From Polyangium sp. y55x31 (GTDB lineage Bacteria; Myxococcota_A; Polyangia; Polyangiales; Polyangiaceae): 64,000 nt of DNA. Shown one piece after another: positions 1-7,134 of this stretch (within the stretch, counting starts at the first letter, position 1; each line of letters opens with the position of its first letter). The notes under the pieces were generated by a model, which saw only the letters and a list, made by a program, of their open reading frames with translations, did not search any database and was not told the origin of the DNA. The DNA lies in NCBI RefSeq assembly GCF_029946505.1, contig NZ_JARZHG010000036.1, positions 52,399-116,398 on the forward strand. Direction: 5' to 3'. Position numbers and translations under genes: made by a program.

Positions 1-848
1 GAGGGCAGCCGCCCCCGGCCGTGAATGCCGCCGTCGAGCAAGCGGCGAAGAGGTTCCGGGATCAAGGACGGATCGAGCAGGCCGGCCGGCTGCGAATTCA
101 TCACGCCCTGGTCTTCGGCGATTTCGAGGCCGCCGAGCGGCTCGCCCGCGATCTGGAGAAGGACATCGCGGGCGAATCGCTGGAGGAAAAACACGTCGTC
201 CCGGCGCTCGCGCTCGTCCAGCTTTACGAGGAGCTCGGGCAGGAGAAACGGGCCGCCGAGGTCGCGGATCGATTCCTCGCGCAACGCTCGGCGTGGACGA
301 GGCCGGTCGTTCAGCTCACGTGGTGGGATTCGACGATGGCCTTCCTCGGGGCGAAGCGGCGGGGAGGAGCGCTCGACGCCGCGGGATACACCGTGGCGCG
401 CGAGGCGTGGGCGAACGGCTGGGTCGACGGGACGGGCGATACGAAGCAGGCGGCCGTCTGGTTCATCGGATACGCGGCGCCCGCCCGGAGCGAGGCCGAG
501 GCGCGGGAGGCCCTCGCGGTGCAGCCCCCGCTGCAGCCTGCGGCATTCTACACGCAAATGGCGCCCAAGGTGGAGATGTGGCTCGGCGGCCTTCATAGCA
601 TGGCCGGTGATCCGGAGCGCGCCCTGCCGCACCTCGAGATCGCAGCTCGCTCCTGTACGGCCCTCGACGAGCCGATCCAGCATACCGTCGCGACCTTCCG
701 CCTCGGGCTCGTGCGGGAGCAAAGGAACGACAAACCCGGCGCGTGCACCGCGTACCGCACCGTCCTCGGGCGCTGGGGCCGGGCAAAAGGCTCGGTCACG
801 GCCCAGGCGGCCGCTGCTCGGGCGAAAGCATTGAAATGCGGCGAATGA
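1..848 (+). CDS. C-terminal part of a Ser/Thr kinase-TPR receptor (5' end outside window)
   Basis: The reading frame is open from the left edge, so the 5' end is missing; the first in-frame start-like codon (GTG at 21) is internal. The visible 280 or so residues match the C-terminal third of the three kinases between 1747 and 9861. They share an Ala/Glu-rich helical repeat region, a conserved block near the end with the pattern GLVRE..ND.PGAC.AYR.VL.RWG, and a terminal KALKCG motif. The kinase domain is expected upstream but is not seen here. The inferred role is the periplasmic or outer helical (TPR-like) sensor part of a membrane kinase. It is the first member of a paralogous array that is interrupted by the methyltransferase gene at 895. 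Confidence 0.8.
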   Translation, partial: GQPPPAVNAAVEQAAKRFRDQGRIEQAGRLRIHHALVFGDFEAAERLARDLEKDIAGESLEEKHVVPALALVQLYEELGQEKRAAEVADRFLAQRSAWTRPVVQLTWWDSTMAFLGAKRRGGALDAAGYTVAREAWANGWVDGTGDTKQAAVWFIGYAAPARSEAEAREALAVQPPLQPAAFYTQMAPKVEMWLGGLHSMAGDPERALPHLEIAARSCTALDEPIQHTVATFRLGLVREQRNDKPGACTAYRTVLGRWGRAKGSVTAQAAAARAKALKCGE

Positions 849-894
849 TGCGCTCGGCGCGCGGCATTCGCGAGCATGGGAGGCATCGCGCAGG

Positions 895-1692
895 ATGATC
901 AAAGAAAAGGGTTCGCTCGCCGTCGTGGGCACCGGCATCAGGACGGTCGGTCAGCTCACCGGTGATACCATTGCCAGGCTGAAGACGGCGAGCAAAGTGT
1001 TTTATCTCGTCGCCGACATCGTGGGCGAGCAGGTGATCAAGCAAATTCAGCCCGCCGCGGAGTCGCTCGGCCGTTTTTATCGGCTGGGTCGCTCGCGAAA
1101 AGAGGCGTACGACGCCATGGTCGAGCGGATCCTCAGCGCCGTTCGCGACGGCCATCGGACCTGCTGCGCGGCGTATGGCCATCCCGGCGTATTCGCGTTT
1201 CCGACGCACGAGGCCGTCCGCAGGGCCCGCGCCGAGGGGTACGAGGCCATCATGCTGCCCGCCGTATCGGCCGAGGATTGCCTGTTCGCCGACCTCGGCG
1301 TCGACCCCGCGAATCCGGGCTGCCTGAGCCACGAGGCCACGCGGTTCGTCCTGTACAAGAAGCCCGTCGATCCCACGTCCGCGCTGATCCTGTGGCAGGT
1401 CGGCAACTTCGGCGACCCGACCTACCAGCCCCAGGGCAACCGCGGCAAATGGATTCACGTGCTCGTCGACCGCCTGCTCGAGCATTACCCCGAGAATCAC
1501 GAGGTCACGCTTTACGAGGCCGCGGTCTTCATCAATTGCCCCGCGCGTATCGAGCGCCTCCCGCTCGGCAAGCTCGTCGAGGCCGAGCTCACGCCCGCGA
1601 CCACGCTCTATGTACCCCCGGCCCGGCGCGACGAGCTCGACGACGACACGTGCGGCGCGCTCAGCATCAGATCCGAGCACCTGAAGCGCTGA
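895..1692 (+). CDS. Borosin-type peptide backbone N-methyltransferase (TP-methylase fold), discrete enzyme
   Basis: This 265-residue protein has the tetrapyrrole-methylase fold but follows the fungal borosin enzyme OphMA, as I recall that sequence, far more closely than CobA or RsmI. Shared blocks are GSL.VVG.GI..VGQ, SAEDCLFADL..DP.NPGC, a LFQVG-like LWQVG, LVDRLL..Y and TLYVPP. The active-site residues reported for OphMA (Tyr66, Arg72, Tyr76, Tyr98) fall on Tyr62, Arg68, Tyr72 and Tyr94 with a constant four-residue offset. Tyr94 lies in the AYGHPGVF motif. The known family iteratively N-methylates peptide backbone amides with SAM. The protein stops just after the methyltransferase domain, so the C-terminal substrate helix and core peptide of fungal OphMA are absent. 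By inference it would act on a separate peptide, as bacterial split borosins do. No precursor is visible beside it. A GGGAGG lies 11 nt before the ATG. Confidence 0.8.
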   Translation: MIKEKGSLAVVGTGIRTVGQLTGDTIARLKTASKVFYLVADIVGEQVIKQIQPAAESLGRFYRLGRSRKEAYDAMVERILSAVRDGHRTCCAAYGHPGVFAFPTHEAVRRARAEGYEAIMLPAVSAEDCLFADLGVDPANPGCLSHEATRFVLYKKPVDPTSALILWQVGNFGDPTYQPQGNRGKWIHVLVDRLLEHYPENHEVTLYEAAVFINCPARIERLPLGKLVEAELTPATTLYVPPARRDELDDDTCGALSIRSEHLKR

Positions 1693-1746
1693 ATCGCGCC
1701 CTCGCCTCCTTCCGGCGAACCTCCCTCCGCGCTACCCTGCTGCGCC

Positions 1747-4470
1747 ATGCCCCTTTCGCCTGGAGACAGGTTCGATCGGTACGTCGTCGAAGCGCTGCTC
1801 GGCGAAGGCGGCATGGGCGAGGTGTATCGCGCGCACGATACGCGCCTCGATCGCGCCGTCGCGCTCAAGGTGCTCCGCCGCGACGCCCAGGGCGCGAGCG
1901 AGACCTGGGGCCGGCAGGTGCGCCGCATGCTGCGCGAGGCGCGGATCGCCGCGGCCTTGAGTGATCCCGGCATCGTCGCGGTCTACGACGTCGGCGAGCA
2001 CGAGGGCACGCCTTTCATCGCGATGGAGCTCGTGCAAGGCAAGCTCCTGCGCGACCTCATCTGCAAAGACGCGCCGATCGGCGAGCGGATCGCCATGCTC
2101 TCCGCGGTCGCAGAGGTCCTCTGCGTCGCGCATCGCGCAGGTCTCGTGCACCGCGACGTCAAGCCCGAGAACGTGATGATCCGCGAGGACGGCGCCATCA
2201 AGGTCCTCGATTTCGGCATCGCGCGGCGCACCGACGACGAGAGCGTGGCCGAAGGGCAGGACGATTTCGCGACGCGCACCGGCGACGGCTCGTTCATCGG
2301 CACCCCCGCGTACATGGCGCCCGAGCAGGTGAAGGGCGAGCCCGTCGACGCGCGGGCCGATCAATTCGCCTGGGGCGTGACCGCGTACGAGCTGCTCATG
2401 GGCAAGCTCCCGTTTCGCTCGGATCGCGGGCCCGTGAGCCTCATCGCCTCGATCCTCAGCGACGACCCTCCGCCGATGGACGGCGTGCCGCCGGAGATCG
2501 AGGCCGTGGTCCTGCGCGCGCTCGCCAAGGAGCCCGCCGATCGCCACGCCTCGATGGACGCCATCGCCTCCGCGCTCGCGCCCTTCGCCACGCCGATCAC
2601 CACGCTCGTGCGCAGAAACGACGAGCCCGCGCCCGCCGCGCGTCCTTCCGCGCGGGAGCCGCGCCCGCCCGCGAACACCTCCTCGCGCAGCACGACGAGC
2701 CGCGGGAGCGCGCGCCGCGCCGCCACGCATCACACGCCCCAGGCGACCACGCGCGCGTCTGCGCGCTCGCGCCGCTTCCTCGGCCTCGCTGCCGTCGTCA
2801 CCCTGGGCCTCGCGACGGCCGGCGTCTTCCTCGCCCGCAAGGCCAGGACCGCGCCGCCGCCCGTGCTCGCGCGGACCGCGCTCACGCCGGTCCCGACGGC
2901 CGTCACCGCCTTGCCTTTGCCGACGTTCGCCAATGAAGAGGCGCGCTCGGCGTATCGGGAAGGGCTCCAGGCGTTGCGGGACGGCGCCTGGAGGACGGCG
3001 TATGCCGCGTTCGCGCGCGCCACGCAGGCCGATCCGGGCCTCACCGCGGCCTGGCTGCGCATGGCCATCGTCATCTGGGACGCCGACATCACGACCGCGC
3101 GGGAGCATTTTCGCCGCGCGGTCATGGGCCGCGCGACGCTCGAACCACACGACCAGGCCCTCCTCGACGCGCACGAGCCGCTCATCCAGCGCACGCCGAG
3201 TGATGTCCGGGAAGCCACCCGGCGCCTCGCGATCGCCTCGACGCGATTCCCGGGCAACGCAGAGATCGCGAACTACTATTCGATGTTCGCGAACTCGTAC
3301 CTGCCGCCCTCCGACGTCCTGCCGCTCGTCGATCGATGCCTCGCGATCGATCCGCTCTACGGCGATTGCTTGCAGGGCCGGGCGCGCATGCTCATCCGTC
3401 GCACCGGGCAAATCGAGGAGGGGCTCGCGGCGCTCGAACGCTGCATCGAGGCGACCCCGGCCGCCTCCGATTGCCTCATGGATCGCGGCGACACGAACAT
3501 TGCGCTCGGCCGGTGCTCGGTCGTCGAGGCCGGGGCGCGAGAATGGATCGCCAAGGTCGGCACGGCGCCCACCGCCCACATGCAGCTCGCGGCCGCGCTT
3601 TATGCGCGCGGCGCGCCCGAGGCCGCCGTGAAGACCGCCGTCGACACGGCCGCGGCGCAGTTCCGCGCGCAGGGGCTCGAGGCCGAGGCCTCGAAGCACC
3701 TCATCCTGCACGAGATCGCCGTGGGCAGGTTCGAGAACGCCGAGCGCATGCTCCGCGACCACCAGCGCCTCGTCGCGAACGATCCGGCCGCGGGGGCGCA
3801 CGGCTGGGCGGCGAACACGCTCGTCGAGGTGCTCGAAGAAATGGGCCGCGACGCGGACGCGGGCCGCGAGGCCCAGAGCTTCCGCGCGCGCCGCGGGGCG
3901 CTGATCACCGATCCTTCGAGCGGGGATGTCTCCGTGCATCTCCTCCGCGCCGAGCTCGCCGCCGGGCTCATCACCCGGCAGGTCTACGAGGCCGAGCGCG
4001 CGGCCTGGGCGAAGGTCCACTCCGATCCGCTGTATCGCATCGGCGTGTGGGCCACCGGCTATGCGCTCGTCGCCCGCGACATCGAGGAGGCCAAGGCCGC
4101 GCTCGACGTGATGCCGGCGGAGGTCCTCGCCAAACGGAGCTTTTCCCTCCACTTCGGCCTCGTGCTCGACAGCGCGCTCGGCCGGACGTATTGGCTTGCG
4201 GGCAACCCCAAAGCCGCGCTGCCGCACCTCGTGGCCGCCACGGTCTCGTGCAGCGGCCTCTTCGAGCCCATGATGCCCACGCAGCACATGCGCCACACGA
4301 AGAGCCTCCACCTGCTCGGCCTCGTCCGTGAGGCCCTCGGCGATCGCTCGGGCGCCTGTGACGCCTTCGGCCGCGTCCTCGCGCGCTGGGGCGGGGCGCG
4401 CGCCTCGCGCACCGCGGCCGAGGCCCGCGCGCACGTGAAGGCGCTCGGGTGCGAGACGAAGGCCGGTTGA
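1747..4470 (+). CDS. Membrane Ser/Thr protein kinase with C-terminal TPR-like sensor (array member A)
   Basis: This 907-residue protein has an N-terminal eukaryotic-type kinase domain (about 12-280). It shows the glycine loop GEGGMGEV (19-26), catalytic Lys41, HRD with Asp137, Asn142, DFG Asp155 and APE at 191-193, so it should be active. A basic, Pro/Ser-rich juxtamembrane linker leads to one transmembrane helix near 344-363. The remaining 540 residues are Ala-rich helical repeats of TPR character with paired Cys residues (for example CLAID..YGDC), probably outside the cytoplasm. It is about 55 bp from the methyltransferase gene, and its stop is four bases from the next kinase start. The three kinases share one architecture and end in the same KALGC motif, so they look like tandem duplicates. 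The ligand and substrates cannot be read from sequence. Confidence 0.9.
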   Translation: MPLSPGDRFDRYVVEALLGEGGMGEVYRAHDTRLDRAVALKVLRRDAQGASETWGRQVRRMLREARIAAALSDPGIVAVYDVGEHEGTPFIAMELVQGKLLRDLICKDAPIGERIAMLSAVAEVLCVAHRAGLVHRDVKPENVMIREDGAIKVLDFGIARRTDDESVAEGQDDFATRTGDGSFIGTPAYMAPEQVKGEPVDARADQFAWGVTAYELLMGKLPFRSDRGPVSLIASILSDDPPPMDGVPPEIEAVVLRALAKEPADRHASMDAIASALAPFATPITTLVRRNDEPAPAARPSAREPRPPANTSSRSTTSRGSARRAATHHTPQATTRASARSRRFLGLAAVVTLGLATAGVFLARKARTAPPPVLARTALTPVPTAVTALPLPTFANEEARSAYREGLQALRDGAWRTAYAAFARATQADPGLTAAWLRMAIVIWDADITTAREHFRRAVMGRATLEPHDQALLDAHEPLIQRTPSDVREATRRLAIASTRFPGNAEIANYYSMFANSYLPPSDVLPLVDRCLAIDPLYGDCLQGRARMLIRRTGQIEEGLAALERCIEATPAASDCLMDRGDTNIALGRCSVVEAGAREWIAKVGTAPTAHMQLAAALYARGAPEAAVKTAVDTAAAQFRAQGLEAEASKHLILHEIAVGRFENAERMLRDHQRLVANDPAAGAHGWAANTLVEVLEEMGRDADAGREAQSFRARRGALITDPSSGDVSVHLLRAELAAGLITRQVYEAERAAWAKVHSDPLYRIGVWATGYALVARDIEEAKAALDVMPAEVLAKRSFSLHFGLVLDSALGRTYWLAGNPKAALPHLVAATVSCSGLFEPMMPTQHMRHTKSLHLLGLVREALGDRSGACDAFGRVLARWGGARASRTAAEARAHVKALGCETKAG

Positions 4471-4473
4471 CGC

Positions 4474-7077
4474 ATGACCGACTTCAAGCGGTTTTCGGGC
4501 GGCGAGACCTTCGGCCGATACGTCGTCGAGTCCCTTCTCGGCGAGGGGGGCATGGGCGAGGTGTATCGCGCCCTCGACACGCGCCTCGGCCGCAAGATCG
4601 CGCTGAAGGTCCTGCGCAAGGACGCCGATCTCTCCGAGGACGCTTGGGCCGAGGAGTCCTCGCGCATGCTCCGCGAGGCGCGCGCGGCCGCGGCGCTCTC
4701 GCACGCCGGCATCGTGGCGATCTACGACGTCGGCGAGCTCGACGGCACCGCGTTCATCGCCATGGAGATCGCCGAGGGCGAGCCCTTGCGCGCGCTCGTC
4801 GGCGGGGACGCGCCCGACGCACGCAAGATCCAGATCCTGCACGACGTCGCGCGTGCGCTCGCCGCGGCCCACAAGGCGGGCCTCGTCCACCGCGACGTCA
4901 AACCCGAGAACATCGTCGTGAGCGCCGCGGGCACCGTGAAGGTGCTCGATTTCGGCATCGCGCGTGGCCTCGATCGCGAGACCGATCCTGGCGCGCGGAC
5001 GCTCGAGGTCGAGCCCGCCGAGTCGCTGTTCCACGGCACCCCCGCGTACACGGCGCCCGAGCAGCTCACGGGCGAGGCGCTCGACGCGCGCTCCGATCAG
5101 TTCGGCTGGGGCGTCGTCGCGCACGAGCTCTTCGAGGGCGAGCTCCCGTTCCGCGCGGACAAAGGTCCGGCGGTCCTCCTGAGCTCGATCCTCGCCGACG
5201 AGCCCAAGCCGATGACCCGCGCGCCCGAGGGAATCCGCGCCCTCGTCCAGCGCGCGCTCGCCAAGGACCCCGCCGATCGATTCCCCTCGATGACCGCCCT
5301 CGCCGACGAGCTCGCGCTCCTGTCGATCGAAGACGACCCATCCCCCGAGCCGCCTTCCCCGCCAAACCCGCCCGGGAAGGCCTCTTCCCCCGCGGCTCGC
5401 GTGTTCGCCCTCGTCGCCGGCCTCGCCGCGCTCGTGGCCTTCGTGTGGTTTGCCGTTCGTCGCGAAAAACCGCCCGTCGTCGCGCTCGTCTCGCCCGTCG
5501 CATCGGCCGCGGCTCCGGCCGGGACTGCGATCACCGACCTCCCGCTCCCGACCACGGACAAACCCGAGGCGCTCGTCGCGTATCGCGAGGGGGTCCAGGC
5601 CGTGCGTGACGCTTCCTGGTCGACGGCGCGCCTCGCCTTCGATCGCGCCCGCAAGGCCGATCCCTCGCTCGCGCTCGCGCATCTCCGTTATGCGATGGTC
5701 GCGATCGACTCCGACGACCTCGACCCCTCGCGCGAGGCCTACCGGGTCGCCTTCCTTTTGCGGTCCTCGCTCGGCGAGCGTGATCATGCGCTGCTCGACG
5801 CGCTCGAACCCTTTTTGCAGCGCGACCCGCCCGACCTCACCGAGATGCGCCGCCGCGTCACGGAGCTCTCGGCCCGGTATCCGGGCGACGCCGAGCTCGT
5901 GTACTGGCGGTTTTTCCCGTTCGTCCACCACACCCCGGCCGAGGTCCTCACGCTCACCGAGCGTTGCCTCGTGCTCGACGATCGATACGCCGATTGCTGG
6001 CAAACCCAGGCCCGCGCGCTCCTCGCCCTCGGTCGGACCGAGGACGCGAGGCGCGCGCTCGATCGGTGCGTCGAGATCGCTCCCACCGCGGGCGACTGCA
6101 TGTTCGACCGGGCCACCGTGGAGATCTTGTCGGGCCGCTGCGTGGGCCTCGAAGAGGTCGCGCGGAACTGGATCGCGAGGGAGCCCGACCTCGGCCGAGC
6201 GCATGGGTATCTCGCGTCCGCGCTGTATGGGCAGGGCCGCGAGAACGCGGCTGTCCGCGCCGTCGTCGAAGTGGCGACGCAAAAGCTCCGCGTCTCGGGC
6301 TTCCAGGTCGAGGCCCTGACGCTCGATTTCGGGTTCGCCGCGGGCACGGGGGATTTCGAGTCCGCGCTCCAGGCCGGGCAGCAGACGAGCACCGTCGGCG
6401 ACATCGATCATGGGGCCGGCCCCACGGCCAAACAAATCTTTCTTTTGCTCGAGCTCGGGCGCACCGCGGATGCGGGCCGTATCGCCTCGGACTTCCTCGC
6501 GCGGCAGACGGCCTCGCTCCGCTCCAGCGTCGAGGGATGCATCGTCGACCCGGACCCTTTGTTTTACGCCGTCGCCCATCGCGCGGGCCTGATCTCGGCG
6601 GAGGACCGCGCTGCGCATCGCGACGCCTGGATACAACGCTGCGCCGATCAGGGCGACGCCGCCTCCGCCTGGTACGCCGCGTATGCCCTGCCTGCGATCA
6701 CGCCCGACGACGCGCGCGAGGCGCTCGCCGCGTTGCCGCGTTTCACCGTGCGTCCCGAGGACGCCCCTTTCTATCGCGCCCATTATGCCGCCGCGCTTCG
6801 CGGAAAGGTCCGGTTCCTCGCGGGCGAGATGGACGCGGCGCTGCCGGACCTCGTCCAGGCCTCGAACCATTGCGCCATGTTGATGGATCCGGTCGGCTAT
6901 TTGCAGAACCAGCATCGCATCGGGGTCGCGCGTGAAACGCGGGGTGAAAAGGATCTCGCGTGCGCTGCGTACAGGACGGTCCTTTCGCGCTGGGGCGCGG
7001 CGAAGGACTCGATCACGGCGCGCGATGTCGCGCGTCGAGCCAAGGCGCTCGGCTGTGAGCCCCGGCGCGGACCCTGA
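4474..7077 (+). CDS. Membrane Ser/Thr protein kinase with C-terminal TPR-like sensor (array member B)
   Basis: This 867-residue paralogue of the flanking kinases has glycine loop GEGGMGEV (23-30), catalytic Lys45, HRD at 139-141 and DFG at 159-161. A Pro-rich linker precedes a single transmembrane helix around 309-328. The C-terminal half is a helical, TPR-like region with a Cys pair in each repeat (CLVLDD.YADC, CVEIAP.AGDC). It ends in the family's RWG...RAKALGC tail. The ATG begins four bases after the stop of member A, so co-transcription with A is likely. No strong Shine-Dalgarno sequence precedes the start, so translation may depend on the upstream gene. All key catalytic residues are present. 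The function beyond transmembrane kinase signalling is unknown. Confidence 0.9.
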   Translation: MTDFKRFSGGETFGRYVVESLLGEGGMGEVYRALDTRLGRKIALKVLRKDADLSEDAWAEESSRMLREARAAAALSHAGIVAIYDVGELDGTAFIAMEIAEGEPLRALVGGDAPDARKIQILHDVARALAAAHKAGLVHRDVKPENIVVSAAGTVKVLDFGIARGLDRETDPGARTLEVEPAESLFHGTPAYTAPEQLTGEALDARSDQFGWGVVAHELFEGELPFRADKGPAVLLSSILADEPKPMTRAPEGIRALVQRALAKDPADRFPSMTALADELALLSIEDDPSPEPPSPPNPPGKASSPAARVFALVAGLAALVAFVWFAVRREKPPVVALVSPVASAAAPAGTAITDLPLPTTDKPEALVAYREGVQAVRDASWSTARLAFDRARKADPSLALAHLRYAMVAIDSDDLDPSREAYRVAFLLRSSLGERDHALLDALEPFLQRDPPDLTEMRRRVTELSARYPGDAELVYWRFFPFVHHTPAEVLTLTERCLVLDDRYADCWQTQARALLALGRTEDARRALDRCVEIAPTAGDCMFDRATVEILSGRCVGLEEVARNWIAREPDLGRAHGYLASALYGQGRENAAVRAVVEVATQKLRVSGFQVEALTLDFGFAAGTGDFESALQAGQQTSTVGDIDHGAGPTAKQIFLLLELGRTADAGRIASDFLARQTASLRSSVEGCIVDPDPLFYAVAHRAGLISAEDRAAHRDAWIQRCADQGDAASAWYAAYALPAITPDDAREALAALPRFTVRPEDAPFYRAHYAAALRGKVRFLAGEMDAALPDLVQASNHCAMLMDPVGYLQNQHRIGVARETRGEKDLACAAYRTVLSRWGAAKDSITARDVARRAKALGCEPRRGP

Positions 7078-7119
7078 CGAACGCGCCATCCTTGCCTGGG
7101 CGGGAGCCGCTTTACGGGC

Positions 7120-7125
7120 TACGAT
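7120..7125 (+). promoter_or_regulatory. Possible -10 element (TACGAT) before kinase C
   Basis: TACGAT sits ten bases before the ATG of kinase C. Similar TA-S-GAT hexamers lie shortly before or between other genes in the window (9911, 12585, 18014, 34321). No convincing -35 box stands at 16-18 bp, and a transcript from here would be nearly leaderless, so this is only a candidate. Confidence 0.25.
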
Positions 7126-7134
7126 GTTCCCGTC

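Noticed and set aside
849..894. Search for a borosin precursor next to the methyltransferase
   Set aside because: The 46-bp upstream gap and 54-bp downstream gap are too short, and no in-frame peptide with a hydrophobic core is present.
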